This document shows positions 52,092 to 62,519 of a stretch of DNA of 64,000 nt, piece by piece (positions within the stretch are counted from its first letter, which is position 1; every line of letters starts with the position of its first letter). Origin of the DNA: Branchipolynoe longqiensis (taxonomy: Eukaryota; Annelida; Polychaeta; Phyllodocida; Polynoidae). The stretch spans positions 114,851,430 to 114,915,429 of the forward strand of contig CM059188.1 in the NCBI GenBank assembly GCA_030323885.1, written 5' to 3'. The translations under genes and the position numbers were made by a program. The notes beneath the pieces are model-generated. The model saw only the letters and a list, made by a program, of their open reading frames with translations. It searched no databases and had not been told where the DNA came from.

Positions 52092-52577
52092 TCCCGGTGT
52101 TGTAGTTTCTGCGGTATGCCAGTTTGCAACGGACACATCGCTTCTGCGCATGCGTCAAAATCGAACATCATCACTAACCTTATAAATTTAATATAATGTT
52201 TTTGGTACAGATGTTTTCTATATGTGTACCAAGCGATTTGTTTCTAGGTGATGTGGTTTGTTTAGATATTTCACTTTTTCTGTATGAAGATTGCTCACGA
52301 CCATTGACAATGCCTTGAGTTTGACGGTACACGCAGTGCAAAACATTAGTTTTATTCAAAATTAATAGAAATCAAGAACCCTAACCGTATAAATTTAATA
52401 TAATCTGTTTGTTGAATATGTTTTCTGTATGTGTGCCAAGCGGTTTGTTTCTAGGTGGTGTAATTTGAGAGATATTTGACTTTTTCTGTATGAAGATTTG
52501 CTCACGGCCATTGACAATGCATTTGAATGTATGTGTCCCTCGGAAACTGGCGTACTGCGGAAACTGCAACACCGGGA
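52092..52577. mobile_element. Foldback MITE-F, complete copy
   Basis: 486 bp with inverted ends TCCCGGTGTTGTAGTTTCTG and its mirror CGGAAACTGCAACACCGGGA, continuing into GCGGTATGCCAGTTT / AAACTGGCGTACTGC. The interior holds two tandem blocks with TAAATTTAATATAAT, TGTGTRCCAAGCG, TTTGTTTCTAGGTG and CTCACGACCATTGACAATG. A related copy lies at 58930-59443 and part of one at 10935-11255. Confidence 0.75.
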
Positions 52578-52865
52578 TTGATGTGGAGCCTAGCCTTAAC
52601 CCGTGATGTGCACAGGTTAAAGCTAGTATGTATATATATGCATGCATGTATGTAGGTGTGTATAAACGCCCTGCATTTACTGCATACCAGCGCAGTGTAC
52701 AACCACCAGGCGGCGCATGCGCAGCACACCCAAATGGGGGTGCACTACGATGGTCATCTCCATAGTACACGTTGTACTTGTATTGTGTGTGTACACGCCC
52801 CAACTTACCGCCCCCCCCCGCACTCCCCCACACACACAGTCACACACACACATAACATACACACA

Positions 52866-53195
52866 CCTGGCCTGGTGTCCGAATTGATAGAATGCGGGCC
52901 TCCCCTGCAGAAGGTCGGGAGTTCGGTTCTCAGTCGAGTCAAACCAATTTCTTATAAAATTGATGCTTGTTGCTTCCCAGCCTGGCGTTCGGCATTATTA
53001 GGATAGGGCAAGGACTGGTTAGCTCAGTTACAGGATAATGTGACTGAGTGGGATGTAAGGTCATGGTGCCTGCGGCCTGGTTTCCCAGTGGGACAGCAAT
53101 ATAAAGTCACCATGAGTGTGCAATGTCACAAGTTGGTGCCCGTCCTGATATGACCTTAGATGTTGCCAGGATGTAAAACTTCAACAACCAACCAA
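52866..53195 (+). repeat. SINE-1 copy n, full length
   Basis: Head CCTGGCCTGGTGTCCGAATT with GGTCGGGAGTTCGGTTCTC, the conserved spacer and core, and tail CTTCAACAACCAACCAAC. It follows a CACACA-rich tract at about 52830-52865. Confidence 0.85.
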
Positions 53196-53579
53196 CAACC
53201 ACATACACAGTCCCACATAAGTCCGACAATGAATGTTGCAGGCCCGACCAGGACAGGAATGTCACCAGAGCCAGTCACTGTGACTACCCTCAGAAACCTG
53301 GCGACTCCGGCCGGCTGTGGCTTTCTACTATTTGGTAGAGAATTAATTTATGGTCAATGTACTACGACTACTAGATTCATACATGTAGTATATGTATATA
53401 TATTCTGCTCATCATAGAAATCAAGTTTTATCATGAACATATCCGTTAATGAACTTGGTAAATAAAGCATTATTAAAACAAAACAAAAAAGAGTATGTGC
53501 TATGTAATTTATAATGCGATATAAAATAGCGAAGATGAGCTTAGCACTATTGGATATTCTGATTTCTGCGGCGTAACAT
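53196..53579. other. No gene recognised
   Basis: The short ORF at 53160-53417 starts in the SINE tail and shows no known motif. The rest is AT-rich. Confidence 0.4.
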
Positions 53580-53835
53580 ACATATATATATATATAATAT
53601 ATATATATATATAGGCCCTATATATATCTATATATGGGGTATATATAAAGAAAAACTACAAAATCCTCCGGTGCGACTGACACAGGTCGATATCCGGTGG
53701 AGGTGAGGTGGGCCAAGATGGCACCACCTTGTACAGTGTTGCGTCTTACGGAAAATAGCAATAAGCATAATAATAAGTCATATTCCCTTCCGCATCTTTT
53801 TTCTCGCATAATACCCTATGTATTATATATATATA
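53580..53835 (+). repeat. AT microsatellite and CCTCCGGTGCG repeat copy
   Basis: 53580-53640 is AT repeat with short breaks. 53660-53835 then repeats the CCTCCGGTGCGACTG, ATCCGGTGGAGG and TCCCTTCCGCATC blocks and ends in another AT run. The family and AT tracts are joined on both sides here. Confidence 0.7.
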
Positions 53836-53889
53836 TGAAGAGTTCAAGTGCAAAACTAACAAATCCATTTTAATTGTTCTCTGTAACGT

Positions 53890-54093
53890 AGAATTTGTGA
53901 CTTAATAATTGACACTTGGCGCTTCCTCCCCAGAAGCTTGGCATTAGTAGGATAAGGCAAGGACTGGTTAACTCAGTGTCTCTTGGTGGGGCAGCACTAT
54001 AAAGTCGCCATGAGCGCGCTCTATCACAAGTCGGTACCCATCCTGATATTATCTTAGATGTTGCCAGGACGTAAAACTCCAACAACCAACCAA
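53890..54093 (+). repeat. SINE-1 copy o, headless
   Basis: Starts in the spacer (GACTTAATAATTGACACTTGG), lacks part of the segment before the core, and ends CTCCAACAACCAACCAAC. Confidence 0.75.
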
Positions 54094-54124
54094 CATAAAT
54101 GTATATGCATATACACATACATAT

Positions 54125-54300
54125 ATATATGTGACACATAACGTATTATGCGAATATAAGATACAGAAGGGAATATTACTTATTCTTATGATTATTGTTA
54201 TGCTCTGTAAGACCCATCACTGTATCGGTGGCGCAATTTCGGGCCACTGCACCCCCACCGGATGTTCATCATTGTCAGTCGCACTGGAGGATATGTAGAT
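54125..54300 (-). repeat. CCTCCGGTGCG repeat, minus copy
   Basis: Reads GGGAATATTACTTATTC, GTAAGACCCATCACTG, CCACCGGATGTTC and CAGTCGCACTGGAGGAT in reverse order to 53660-53835. With that copy it forms an inverted pair about 300 bp apart. Confidence 0.65.
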
Positions 54301-54385
54301 ATATATACATGCAATCCTCTTAAAATTAAGAAATATTATCAGTCGGATAAATCTATAAATCTCCAAATGCTATGGTTATTGCACA

Positions 54386-54780
54386 CATATATATATATAT
54401 ACACACACACATATATATACACATATACACACATATATATATGCTCTATAATCTATTATGGGAATATAAACAAGGACACTGCCTATCTTCAGTTCCCTAT
54501 GCAATAGTACATTCACTGTATCCTATCTAACTAACTCTGTGTAGTACAGTATTGCCCACACTGGCGCCATCTGTGAGGGGCTCTAAGCACTGTATGCCAG
54601 CTGCGTCTATTCGTTATATATATATATATGTGTATGTGTGTATATGTGTGTGGGCAATAAAGATAGCATTTGATGATTTAGAGATTTATCCGACTGATAT
54701 CTTTCTTTATATTAAAAGGTTTGTGTGTATATATGTACTATGCAATATATTATGTGGATATAAATAACGCCAGACCCTTA
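54386..54780. repeat. Interrupted TA/TATG/CACA microsatellites
   Basis: (AT)n and (ACATAT)n tracts at about 54386-54440 and 54616-54650 are separated by unassigned sequence. TTAGAGATTTATCCGACTGA at 54678 is the reverse complement of a stretch at about 54338-54357, giving an inverted pair around them. Confidence 0.6.
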
Positions 54781-54904
54781 AATGTTTCTCTCTAACCACC
54801 TTAACTTCCATGTTATTCACTGTGGAGCAGGCATTCATATTCTCTCCTCCCCCGCCTCCTATACCTGTGAGCCAACTGTCACTCTGCTCACTTTCAAAAC
54901 GAAC

Positions 54905-55174
54905 TATTTATATATATATATAAATATATATATATATGAAGAGTTCAAGCACAAAATCTCGTAAGAACCTATCCAAAAATGTAGTTTAAATAAAAGATGT
55001 GTATCTGAAAATAATTTTAATTCTGACGAATTCCACTTTTATTATGTTGCGTGATTATGCACCAATAAAGAAAAAAGTAGGAATGTAAAAAAATTAACTT
55101 TTTGAGGGTTTGATTCCAATGTTGTATATCAATTTATGGATTGGCGTTTACGGGGTTTTGCGCCTGAACTGCTC

Positions 55175-55215
<41 letters not shown>

Positions 55216-55222
55216 TATATAA
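54905..55222. repeat. Repeat with (AT)n ends and GAAGAGTTCAAGCRCAAAA motif
   Basis: Left end ATATATGAAGAGTTCAAGC is mirrored at the right end GCGCCTGAACTGCTCATATAT, so the element has short inverted ends next to AT tracts. The interior (CCAAAAATGTAGTTTAAATAA, AATTCCACTTTTATT) recurs at 61915-62060. Its end motif also occurs at 53836, 60935 and 14825. Confidence 0.65.
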
Positions 55223-55270
55223 TGCCAGTCGTGTGTTGGGGACATTCGCATGGATGCTGGACAATGATCA

Positions 55271-55460
55271 TTGTTTTGCGGCGTGCTTTTTATTCCCCCT
55301 GCTGTAGTGGACTGCGTGAAGTGCATGAGAGTGGCTGCTGTAATTATCAACCCTGAGGGTATTGACGCAGTTGACGAGGACCAACTACACACTGATTGCG
55401 AAGGGGCTGAATTCAGGGCTTTTGTTACCCTATCAGGGTCACTGGGTCACCACAAGGAAG
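55271..55460 (+). other. Exon-like open segment of unknown origin
   Basis: An open stretch reads CVKCMRVAAVIINPEGID and EFRAFVTLSGSLGHHKEG, then meets a donor-like GAAGGTAATT at about 55458. The composition is protein-like and not repetitive. No family was recognised. It lies between an AT-ended repeat and a LINE fragment, so it may be a captured or decayed exon, or LINE-related sequence. Confidence 0.25.
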
Positions 55461-55529
55461 GTAATTCTACTAACATGAATAACTTCATACTTCATACCCA
55501 CCATGTAGGTTGGTTGTTTTGGAGTTTTA

Positions 55530-56028
55530 TTACCTCTTCCCATTCCTCACACAGACCTCAAAAGGCACATCAGTGCACTCATAAGGAAAAAGTGGCAATT
55601 ACAATGGGATGAAGCTGTCATGAACAAGCTTCATGCAATTCAGCCCACCCTTGGCAAATTTTCAGGTGCTTGTCATAGAAATAGACGCGAAGAGACCGTT
55701 GTTGCACGTATGCGAATTGGACATAGCTATTTGACTCATAGTTACCTTTTTAAAGCAGAAGACCAGCCAGAATGCATACCATGTGGAGTGCCTCTGACTG
55801 TGAAACATATTTTGATTGAATGCATTGACTTTGCAAATGTTCGAGCACAGTATTTTAATGTAGCAAGTATGAAATGTTTATTTGACACTGTTAGTACTGC
55901 CTTAGTTTTATCGTTTTTAAAGCACATTGGACTGTTTAATCGGTTTTAAGACATTTTTGATGGCATTGTATAGCCCTTAGTGTGCTGATATGCCGTTAAG
56001 CATTTATTCATTCATTCATTCATTCGTT
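55530..56028 (+). pseudogene. 3' end of an I-like LINE: post-RNase H region with CCHC motif
   Basis: A reading frame from PIPHTDLKRHI through KWQLQWD, ARMRIGHSYLTHSYLF, CIPCGVPLTVKHILIEC and FLKHIGLFNRF ends with TAA at 55947-55949. It matches the C-terminal third of the LINE at 56034-57368 at the level of protein pattern only, so it is a separate family. The 3' end is an ATTC microsatellite tail (to 56028). Confidence 0.75.
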
Positions 56029-56033
56029 CAAAA

Positions 56034-57368
56034 TTGGACTATGGCTGTATTGTTTATGGTTCAGCCAGGAAATCAAACATATCACAGTTAGACACTATAC
56101 ACCATCAAGGCCTTCGGCTGGCCCTGGGGGCGTTTAGAACCTCGCCCGTCCAGAGCCTTTATGTCGAAGGCCGAGAGCCTTCCCTTAAGAGTAGAAGGCT
56201 CAAACTGTCTATGCAATATGCGATAAAATTAAAAGGAAATATTTTAAATCCTGCATATAACTCCATTTTTATGCCACCATATGAACGCCTCTATGAATCA
56301 AGGCCAACATACATAAAGCCGTTAGGCCTCAGAATAAAGCCTCATTTGGAGGCCTTGAGGGCAAATATACATAACATAGCACCCTCACAATATTCAGATG
56401 TTCCTCCCTGGCAGCTGAGGAAACCAAACATCATCCTCCAGCTGGCCATGTCAAAGAAAAGTCAAACGCACCCACTTTCATATCATGAAAGCTTTATCGA
56501 TGTGCGAAGTGCTTTTAGCGCCCACCTAGCCGTTTACACGGATGGGTCAAAGACAGACAACAGAGTCTCTGCGGCAGCAATCGTCCACGGACGTGAACTA
56601 GGTACGCGTATTCCAGATCAGAGTTCCATCTTTACTGCTGAGGCACGAGCACTCCTACTCGCGTTAGAGTGCATCGAAACCTCAGCCAGTCATAAATTCA
56701 TCATTTTCACTGACTCTTTTTCCTGCCTTCAGGCTTTAAGCAATAGGAAACTGGACCACCCAATACTACTTAAAGTACTCATTAAACTAAACTCTCTTTC
56801 AATAGCAAAATTTGACATTCACCTATGTTGGGTGCCTAGTCATGTGGGTATCCCAGGAAATGAGAGAGCAGATCAAGCGGCCACTCGAGCCCTGACTGCT
56901 CCTTTGGAACACTGTCATATTCCCCACTCTGATCTGAAACCTACCATTCAAAAATACATTTGGAACCTATGGCAGATCGAATGGGATGAACACCCAGACA
57001 ACAAACTCCATAGAATTACCCCCTCCGTGAACGGACTGCCACAGAGTCGCCTGGAAGGGCGACACGACCAGGTTGTTTTAACAAGATGCCATATTGGCCA
57101 CTCGTGGCTAACACACGTTTTTCTGCTCAAGGGGGAGCCTCCCCCTGAATGTATTGGATGTCAGTCCCCACTGACATTAAAACACATTTTATTAAACTGT
57201 GTGGATTTCATGGCCCTGCGCCAACAATTTTACACTGCAAACAACATGCAAGACCTTTTTACTAAAGTAAAACAAGAAAAGATTTTAGCCTTTTTGAGGG
57301 CAGCTGGTTTGTACCAACTCATATCAGTTTTTAAACAAATTTCATCAGTGAATAATACTATCATTTAG
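56034..57368 (+). CDS. LINE ORF2 C-terminal part: RNase H and CCHC region
   Basis: 444 residues, open. It begins at the RT end (LDYGCIVYGSA-like, about 1-12). RNase H spans about residues 165-295: VYTDGSKTDN (first Asp), FTAEARALLLALE (Glu), IFTDSFSCLQAL (Asp) and HVGIPGNERADQAA (His/Asp). The end has RCHIGHSWLTHVFLL and the zinc motif CIGCQSPLTLKHILLNC. RNase H of this type is typical of the I clade (I, Jockey-I, Nimb-like). The Met is internal to the original protein, since the RT core and endonuclease are missing. Confidence 0.85.
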   Translation: MDYGCIVYGSARKSNISQLDTIHHQGLRLALGAFRTSPVQSLYVEGREPSLKSRRLKLSMQYAIKLKGNILNPAYNSIFMPPYERLYESRPTYIKPLGLRIKPHLEALRANIHNIAPSQYSDVPPWQLRKPNIILQLAMSKKSQTHPLSYHESFIDVRSAFSAHLAVYTDGSKTDNRVSAAAIVHGRELGTRIPDQSSIFTAEARALLLALECIETSASHKFIIFTDSFSCLQALSNRKLDHPILLKVLIKLNSLSIAKFDIHLCWVPSHVGIPGNERADQAATRALTAPLEHCHIPHSDLKPTIQKYIWNLWQIEWDEHPDNKLHRITPSVNGLPQSRLEGRHDQVVLTRCHIGHSWLTHVFLLKGEPPPECIGCQSPLTLKHILLNCVDFMALRQQFYTANNMQDLFTKVKQEKILAFLRAAGLYQLISVFKQISSVNNTII

Positions 57369-57548
57369 ACTTTTATTTAGCTATATGATTGTGAGTTTAC
57401 AAAATTCATGAGTGTCCATTGACACAAAATTGATTGTATGCTTTTACATGTAAAAGCGATGGTTTGAACAAAAACAAACATTTCTCGCCGTGAATATGGC
57501 CTATGCTGCCGACACGGCGTAAAGCAACCACCAATCAATCGATCAATC
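56034..57548 (+). mobile_element. I-like LINE copy 1, 5'-truncated
   Basis: Starts at the edge of the ATTC tail of the previous LINE fragment, at the end of the RT domain, and runs through RNase H and a 3' UTR to a tail of AATCAATCGATCAATC. The 3' UTR contains CGCCGTGAATATGGCC. A second, shorter copy follows at once. Confidence 0.82.
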
Positions 57549-58611
57549 ATATCATGAAAGCTTTATCGATGTGCGAAGTGCTTTTAGCGCCCACCTAGCC
57601 ATTTACACGGATGGGTCAAAGACAGACAACAGAGTCTCTGCGGCAGCAATCGTCCACGGACCTAAATTAGGTACGCGTATTCCAGATCAGAGTTCCATCT
57701 TTACTGCTGAGGCACGAGCACTCCTACTCGCGTTAGAGTGCATCGAAACCTCAGCCAGTCATAAATTCATCATTTTCACTGACTCTTTTTCCTGCCTTCA
57801 GGCTTTAAACAATAGGAAACTGGACCACCCAATACTACTTAAAGTACTCATTAAACTAAACTCTCTTTCAATAGCAAAATTTGACATTCACCTATGTTGG
57901 GTGCCTCGTCATGTGGGTATCCCAGGAAATGAGAGAGCAGATCAAGCGGCCACTCGAGCCCTGACTGCTCCTTTGGAACACTGTCATATTCCCCACTCTG
58001 ATCTGAAACCTACCATTCAAAAATACATTTGGAACCTATGGCAGATCGAATGGGATGAACACCCAGACAACAAACTCCATAGAATTACCCCCTCCGTGAA
58101 CGGACTGCCGCAGAGTCGCCTGGAAGGGCGACACGACCAGGTTGTTTTAACAAGATGGCCACTCATGGCTAACACACGTTTTTCTGCTCAAGGGGGAGCC
58201 TCCCCCTGAATGTATTGGATGTCAGTCCCCACTGACATTAAAACACATTTTATTAAACTGTGTGGATTTCATGGCCCTGCGCCAACAATTTTACACTGCA
58301 AACAACATGCAAGACCTTTTTACTAAAGTAAAACAAGAAAAGATTTTAGCCTTTTTGAGGGCAGCTGGTTTGTACCAACTCATATAGGTTTTTTAAACAA
58401 ATTTCATCAGTGAATAATACTATCATTTAGACTTTTATTTAGCTATATGATTGTGAGTTTACAAAATTCATGAGTGTCCATTGACACAAAATTGATTGTA
58501 TGCTTTTACATGTAAAAGCGATGGTTTGAACAAAAACAAACATTTCTCGCCGTGAATATGGCCTATGCTGCCGACAAGGCGTAAAGCAACCACCAATCAA
58601 TCAATCAATCA
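57549..58611 (+). pseudogene. I-like LINE copy 2, 5'-truncated, frameshifted
   Basis: Nearly identical to 56485-57548, starting at CATATCATGAAAGC. RNase H is open from about 57571. An 8-base loss where copy 1 has GATGCCATATTGGCC (57084-57098) shifts the frame at about 58155, so the CCHC region is lost (stop at 58207-58209). Differences elsewhere are few. The 3' tail is AATCAATCAATCAATCA. It is either a second insertion into the first copy's tail or a tandem duplication. Confidence 0.85.
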
Positions 58612-58711
58612 CTATAAAGTCGCCATGAGTGCGCACTGTCACAAGTCGGTCCCCGTCCTGATATGACCTTAGATGTTGCTAGGACGTAAAACAACAACAA
58701 ACAAACAAACT
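58612..58711 (+). repeat. SINE-1 copy p, 3' part
   Basis: Core CTATAAAGTCGCCATGAG to tail AACAACAACAAACAAACAAAC, joined directly to the tail of the LINE. The next 45 bases (to about 58757) contain a reversed tRNA-like head (CTCTACCGATTCGACCAGCG). Confidence 0.8.
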
Positions 58712-58757
58712 TCCGCACGAGAGGAACGCGCTCTACCGATTCGACCAGCGCGCCCGG

Positions 58758-58929
58758 TTGGCCCTGTTAAAGCCACGCATGCGTGTGGGAGGGACGCTGG
58801 GGCACGGGGCGGGGCGCGGCGTCTCGGGTATCCACACCGGTACCCGGGCCCACCTGTCCCGGCGACACCCGAGCCGTCCGCCCCGCACCCCGGCCCCCAC
58901 CCACGGTAACGACCGTTGTTTGCCCTGGG
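58758..58929. other. GC-rich block without a recognised gene
   Basis: High GC with CCCGGG and CCCCACCC words, open in several frames because stop codons are rare at this base content. No motif was recognised. Confidence 0.35.
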
Positions 58930-59443
58930 TGATGCCGGTGTGGCGGTTTCAGCCGTGCGCCAGTTTCAGCCGTGCGCATAGACTCAAACTCAAGGCATTG
59001 TCAATGGTCGTGAGTCATCTTCATACAGAAAATACAGAAAAAGTGATATATCTCTAAAACCACACCACCTATTAACAAATCGCTGGGTACACATATAGAA
59101 AACATCTTTACCAAAAAGATTATATTAAATTTCTAAGGTTAGGGTTCTTGATTTCTATTAATTTAGAATAAAACTAATGTTTTGCACTGTGTGTACCATC
59201 AAACTCAAGGCATTGTCAATGGTCGTGAGCAATCTTCATACAGAAAATACAGGAAAAGTGGTATATCTCTAAAACCACACCACCTAGAAACAAATCGCTT
59301 GGGACACATATAGAAAACATCTTTACCAAAATCATTATATTAAATTTATAAGGTTAGTGACTCACGACCATTGACAATGCCTTGAGTTTGAGTCTATGCG
59401 CACGCCTGAAACTGGCCCACGGCTGAAACTGGCACACCGGGGT
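58930..59443. mobile_element. Foldback MITE-F, third copy, minus orientation
   Basis: The left arm (GGTGTGGCGGTTTCAGCCG, GCGCATAGACTCAAACTC) is mirrored at 59357-59443. Between the arms are two tandem ~200 bp units with CATTGTCAATGGTCGTGAG, ACAGAAAATACAG and AGAAAACATCTTTACC. It is inverted relative to 52092-52577. Confidence 0.72.
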
Positions 59444-59744
59444 GATGTCGAGGTGGTGCCGGGGGGAGGCTGGGGGGGCGCCCGGCGCTAATATACCACC
59501 GGGGAAGGCACGCCCTAACCCCCGCCCCCGCCCCCCGGCGGAAGCCCTCACTTATCCCGGTCGTAAGCGGGGCCCATGGCCCGGCGAGACGGTGTGAAGG
59601 GCGGACCGAGTCAACAGTCTGTGTCCATACCTCCGTGAGCGAGGGAGGTTCGGGGAGGGGAGGGCGGGTGGGTGGCGGTGATAGTGATGGTGGGGGCGGG
59701 GGTGGGGGGTGGGGGGTTGTACGTGCCTTGCAATGTTCATCTAT
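59444..59744. other. GC-rich block, no gene recognised
   Basis: G-rich on the plus strand (GGGGGAGG, GGTGGGGG runs), with long but composition-driven ORFs on the minus strand. It resembles 58758-58929 in character. No rRNA sequence was recognised. Confidence 0.35.
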
Positions 59745-60317
59745 AGCCGTGTTCACACGGGGCAGTTAATTCGAATCATATAAATCGACTTGCCTAGTTC
59801 GGCTCAGATTTGGCGTGTGAACGCGCGTCTGAGTCGGTTTAGGGCTGATTCGATTCATATAAATCGGATTTTATAAACCACCTCTGTAGATGGTTTATAT
59901 GAACCAAATTTTATGATTCGACTTATATCGCCCGTGTGAACGCAACCGACTTACTTGAGGCGGATTAAGGACGTCACACTATATAATATAATTTGGTCTA
60001 TGAAACCGCTAGCTGTGCACAGATATTTTTTTAATCATTTTTTTTAGGGTTTCACTGCCCAGCAGAAGTTTTGACTGTTCCAAACCAATACGATTCAATC
60101 CATACATATCTAGGTCGAACCCACACTCTCTCGGCCGACGTCGACGAACCCAAACTGGCGCTGGTTAGTCTGGACTTGCTCATGCGCAGATATCCACTTC
60201 CGCCTTAAACCGATTCAAAGCACTGCCCGTGTGAACGCGAAACACTTTCAAACTAAATCGAATCATATGATTCGCCTTGTCTATATCGCTTTACATTTTG
60301 CCCGTGTGAACACGGCT
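59745..60317. mobile_element. MITE-G with GCCGTGTTCACACGGG ends
   Basis: 573 bp. Left end AGCCGTGTTCACACGGG is inverted at the right end CCCGTGTGAACACGGCT. Subterminal copies of CCCGTGTGAACGC occur at about 59929-59945 and 60228-60240. CGATTCATATAAATCG-type palindromes recur through the arms. No ORF. Confidence 0.78.
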
Positions 60318-60334
60318 TTTGATATTGGTTGTCG

Positions 60335-60620
60335 GACGTTTACATCCTAGCAACATTGTAAGTGCATATCAGGATGGGTACCGATTTGTGACAGTGCGCG
60401 CTCATGGCGACTTTATAGTGCTGATATGCTACTCAGTCACATTATCCTGACACTGAGCTAACCAGTCCTTTCCCTATCCTACTAATGCCGAGCACCTAGC
60501 TAGGAAACTACAAGTATCAATTTTGTAAGTCAGTGATTTGACTCGACCGTGAATTGAACTTTCGACCTTCCGCAGGGAATGCCTGCGCTCTGCTGATTTA
60601 GTTACTGTGTCCGGTGTTGT
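60335..60620 (-). repeat. SINE-1 copy r
   Basis: Minus-strand copy from reversed tail and core (TTTACATCCTAGCAACATTG, CATGGCGACTTTATAG) to a reversed head (GACTCGACCGTGAATTG ... GATTTAGTTACTGTGTCC). It has a short deletion after GTGCTG. Confidence 0.78.
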
Positions 60621-60947
60621 TCACCAATGACTTTTAGTTAAATAATGATCGCACAAAACACCAAAATCTCATAGAAATAACTCACAACTCACCTCCTCAT
60701 TTTTCTATTTTCAGAGGATGTTCATATTTAACCACAAGTCTAAATACACAAAAATTGAGGGATCATGCTTTTGAGAAAAGAAAATCAGGGTTTAAGTGGT
60801 CCATTTAGGGAGGTGGTCGGTTTAGAGAGGTAGAATATCCTTACAATGGTATTTTCGGGACCCAGATAAAGCGATCGATATAGGGGAGTGGTCGATCTGT
60901 GGAGGGGTCGGTATAGAGGGGTTTTACTGTATATATGAAGAGTTCAG
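60621..60947. other. No gene recognised
   Basis: AT-rich, then a stretch with GGGAGGTGGTCGGTTTAGAG repeated in variants (about 60795-60920). It ends in the (AT)GAAGAGTTCAG motif interrupted by the next element. Confidence 0.4.
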
Positions 60948-61904
60948 GGGCCATATGCAGGAGTCAGTGTTAGCGGGGTTTGGTGTTAGAGCATGTTACT
61001 GTTTAGCTATCACCGACGTCGGGAACTGTGTCAAGTCGTATGCAGGAGTGCGTAACACTTTCATTATAGCTAAACGTGAATTTATTTATAGATTTGGGAA
61101 ATCCCTCTGCGTCTGTACCCGTATATTAGGCTTAAATATATTAAATGCTATCATATTTAACAGAATTAGATACGCAATAAGTGAAATTTGATGAAATTAA
61201 CCCTAAATTCGAAGCAATATTAATGCTGCTGCCGTAACAGGGGCAATATTAATATTTCTATTTTCTAATCGACGAACGTAAAGTAAACAAATCGCCGCAG
61301 CTGCCGCATCGACGTCGCTTTCCATACTGGTGGCGGCGGCGGTTGCTTTCATTCGTCGGTTCGACAATATTAATATCGCCGCCTTTGCGGCTGCAGCATT
61401 AATCTCGCTTCGATTTTAGGGTTAATTTAATAAAATTGCACTATTTGACTATGTAACTCTGTTACATATGATAGCATTGAATATATAGCTGCCGATTCGG
61501 CGGTGGCGGCGGCGGCGATGTGTGTTTTGTTGATATGTGACAGTATGGATATCGATGTCGACGCAGCGGTGGCGATTTGTTTTGTTTGCATTCGTCGATT
61601 CAACGATATGAATAACTCCGCCAATGCGGCGGTGGCGTTAATATCGGTTCGTTTTTAGGGTTAAATTGATCAAATTTCACTTATTGCATATAATATGTTA
61701 AATATGATAGCATTGAATAGATTTGGGCCTAACCTAACAGTAACACCATCCTTAAACGTGCTATGAAACGGGGTTAGTGTCGCAGACCTTAAACACGTGG
61801 CGTTAGCGTAACACCACCTCCCACATACCGACTTTTCGGCGCTAAACCAGAAATCCCGTCTAAACGCGTTTTGGCTTGGTAAGACCGACTCCTGCACATG
61901 GCCC
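60948..61904. mobile_element. MITE-C copy 2 (CAG duplication)
   Basis: Ends GGGCCATATGCAGGAGTC and GACTCCTGCACATGGCCC allowing small mismatches, flanked by CAG at 60945-60947 and 61905-61907. The interior has 4-5 degenerate ~150-190 bp units with GGCGGTGGCG, GGTTCG..TTTAGGGTTAA, AAATTTCACTTATTG and ATGATAGCATTGAATA, also found in copy 1. It is inserted in the GAAGAGTTCAGG-TGCAAAAC motif, whose halves lie on either side. Confidence 0.78.
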
Positions 61905-61907
61905 CAG

Positions 61908-62065
61908 GTGCAAAACCACGTGAACACCAATCCAAAAATGTAGTTTAAATAAAAGATCATTACCTGAAAATAAATGTAATTCTCACTAATTCCACTGTGC
62001 ATTTACAAAAAAGTAGGGATATAAAAAAATTACCTTTCTGATTGGTTTCATTCCAATGATTATCT

Positions 62066-62126
<61 letters not shown>

Positions 62127-62217
62127 CATTATATGAGTATAATTATCCGTAAGCTGATTATCCTTTAATGGTGCCTCTGGTTGCGCCTTATATGGACGCC
62201 TCACAACTATTGATACA

Positions 62218-62267
<50 letters not shown>
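61908..62267. repeat. AT-ended repeat and two long (AT)n tracts
   Basis: 61915-62060 matches the interior of 54960-55130. (AT)n tracts follow at 62069-62123 and 62218-62267, with about 95 unassigned bases between. Confidence 0.8.
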
Positions 62268-62272
<5 letters not shown>

Positions 62273-62519
62273 AATCTGATGGCGCTCACTTCTCTCGGGA
62301 ATCAGCATACAAACCGTCGACGATCACCCCCTAATTACCCCCTCGTCAGTATGATGCATGACCACTGCCCTGCGACTAGGTACACACCGGCACCTCTACT
62401 GCTGCCCAATTACTGACTTCGATTGCGCCGTCCTCACCCCTTGCCGCAATAGAGATTTATCGTTTCCGAACCCTGCTATTATTGTATTAACACCCGCAAC
62501 TCACATTGTCACCGGCACC

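Noticed and set aside
51317..52196. ORFs of 170-260 codons across the gap
   Set aside because: They consist mainly of undetermined residues from the N run.
58758..59750. Ribosomal DNA or spacer
   Set aside because: GC-rich blocks hinted at rDNA, but no conserved rRNA segment was recognised, and much of the region is a foldback MITE.
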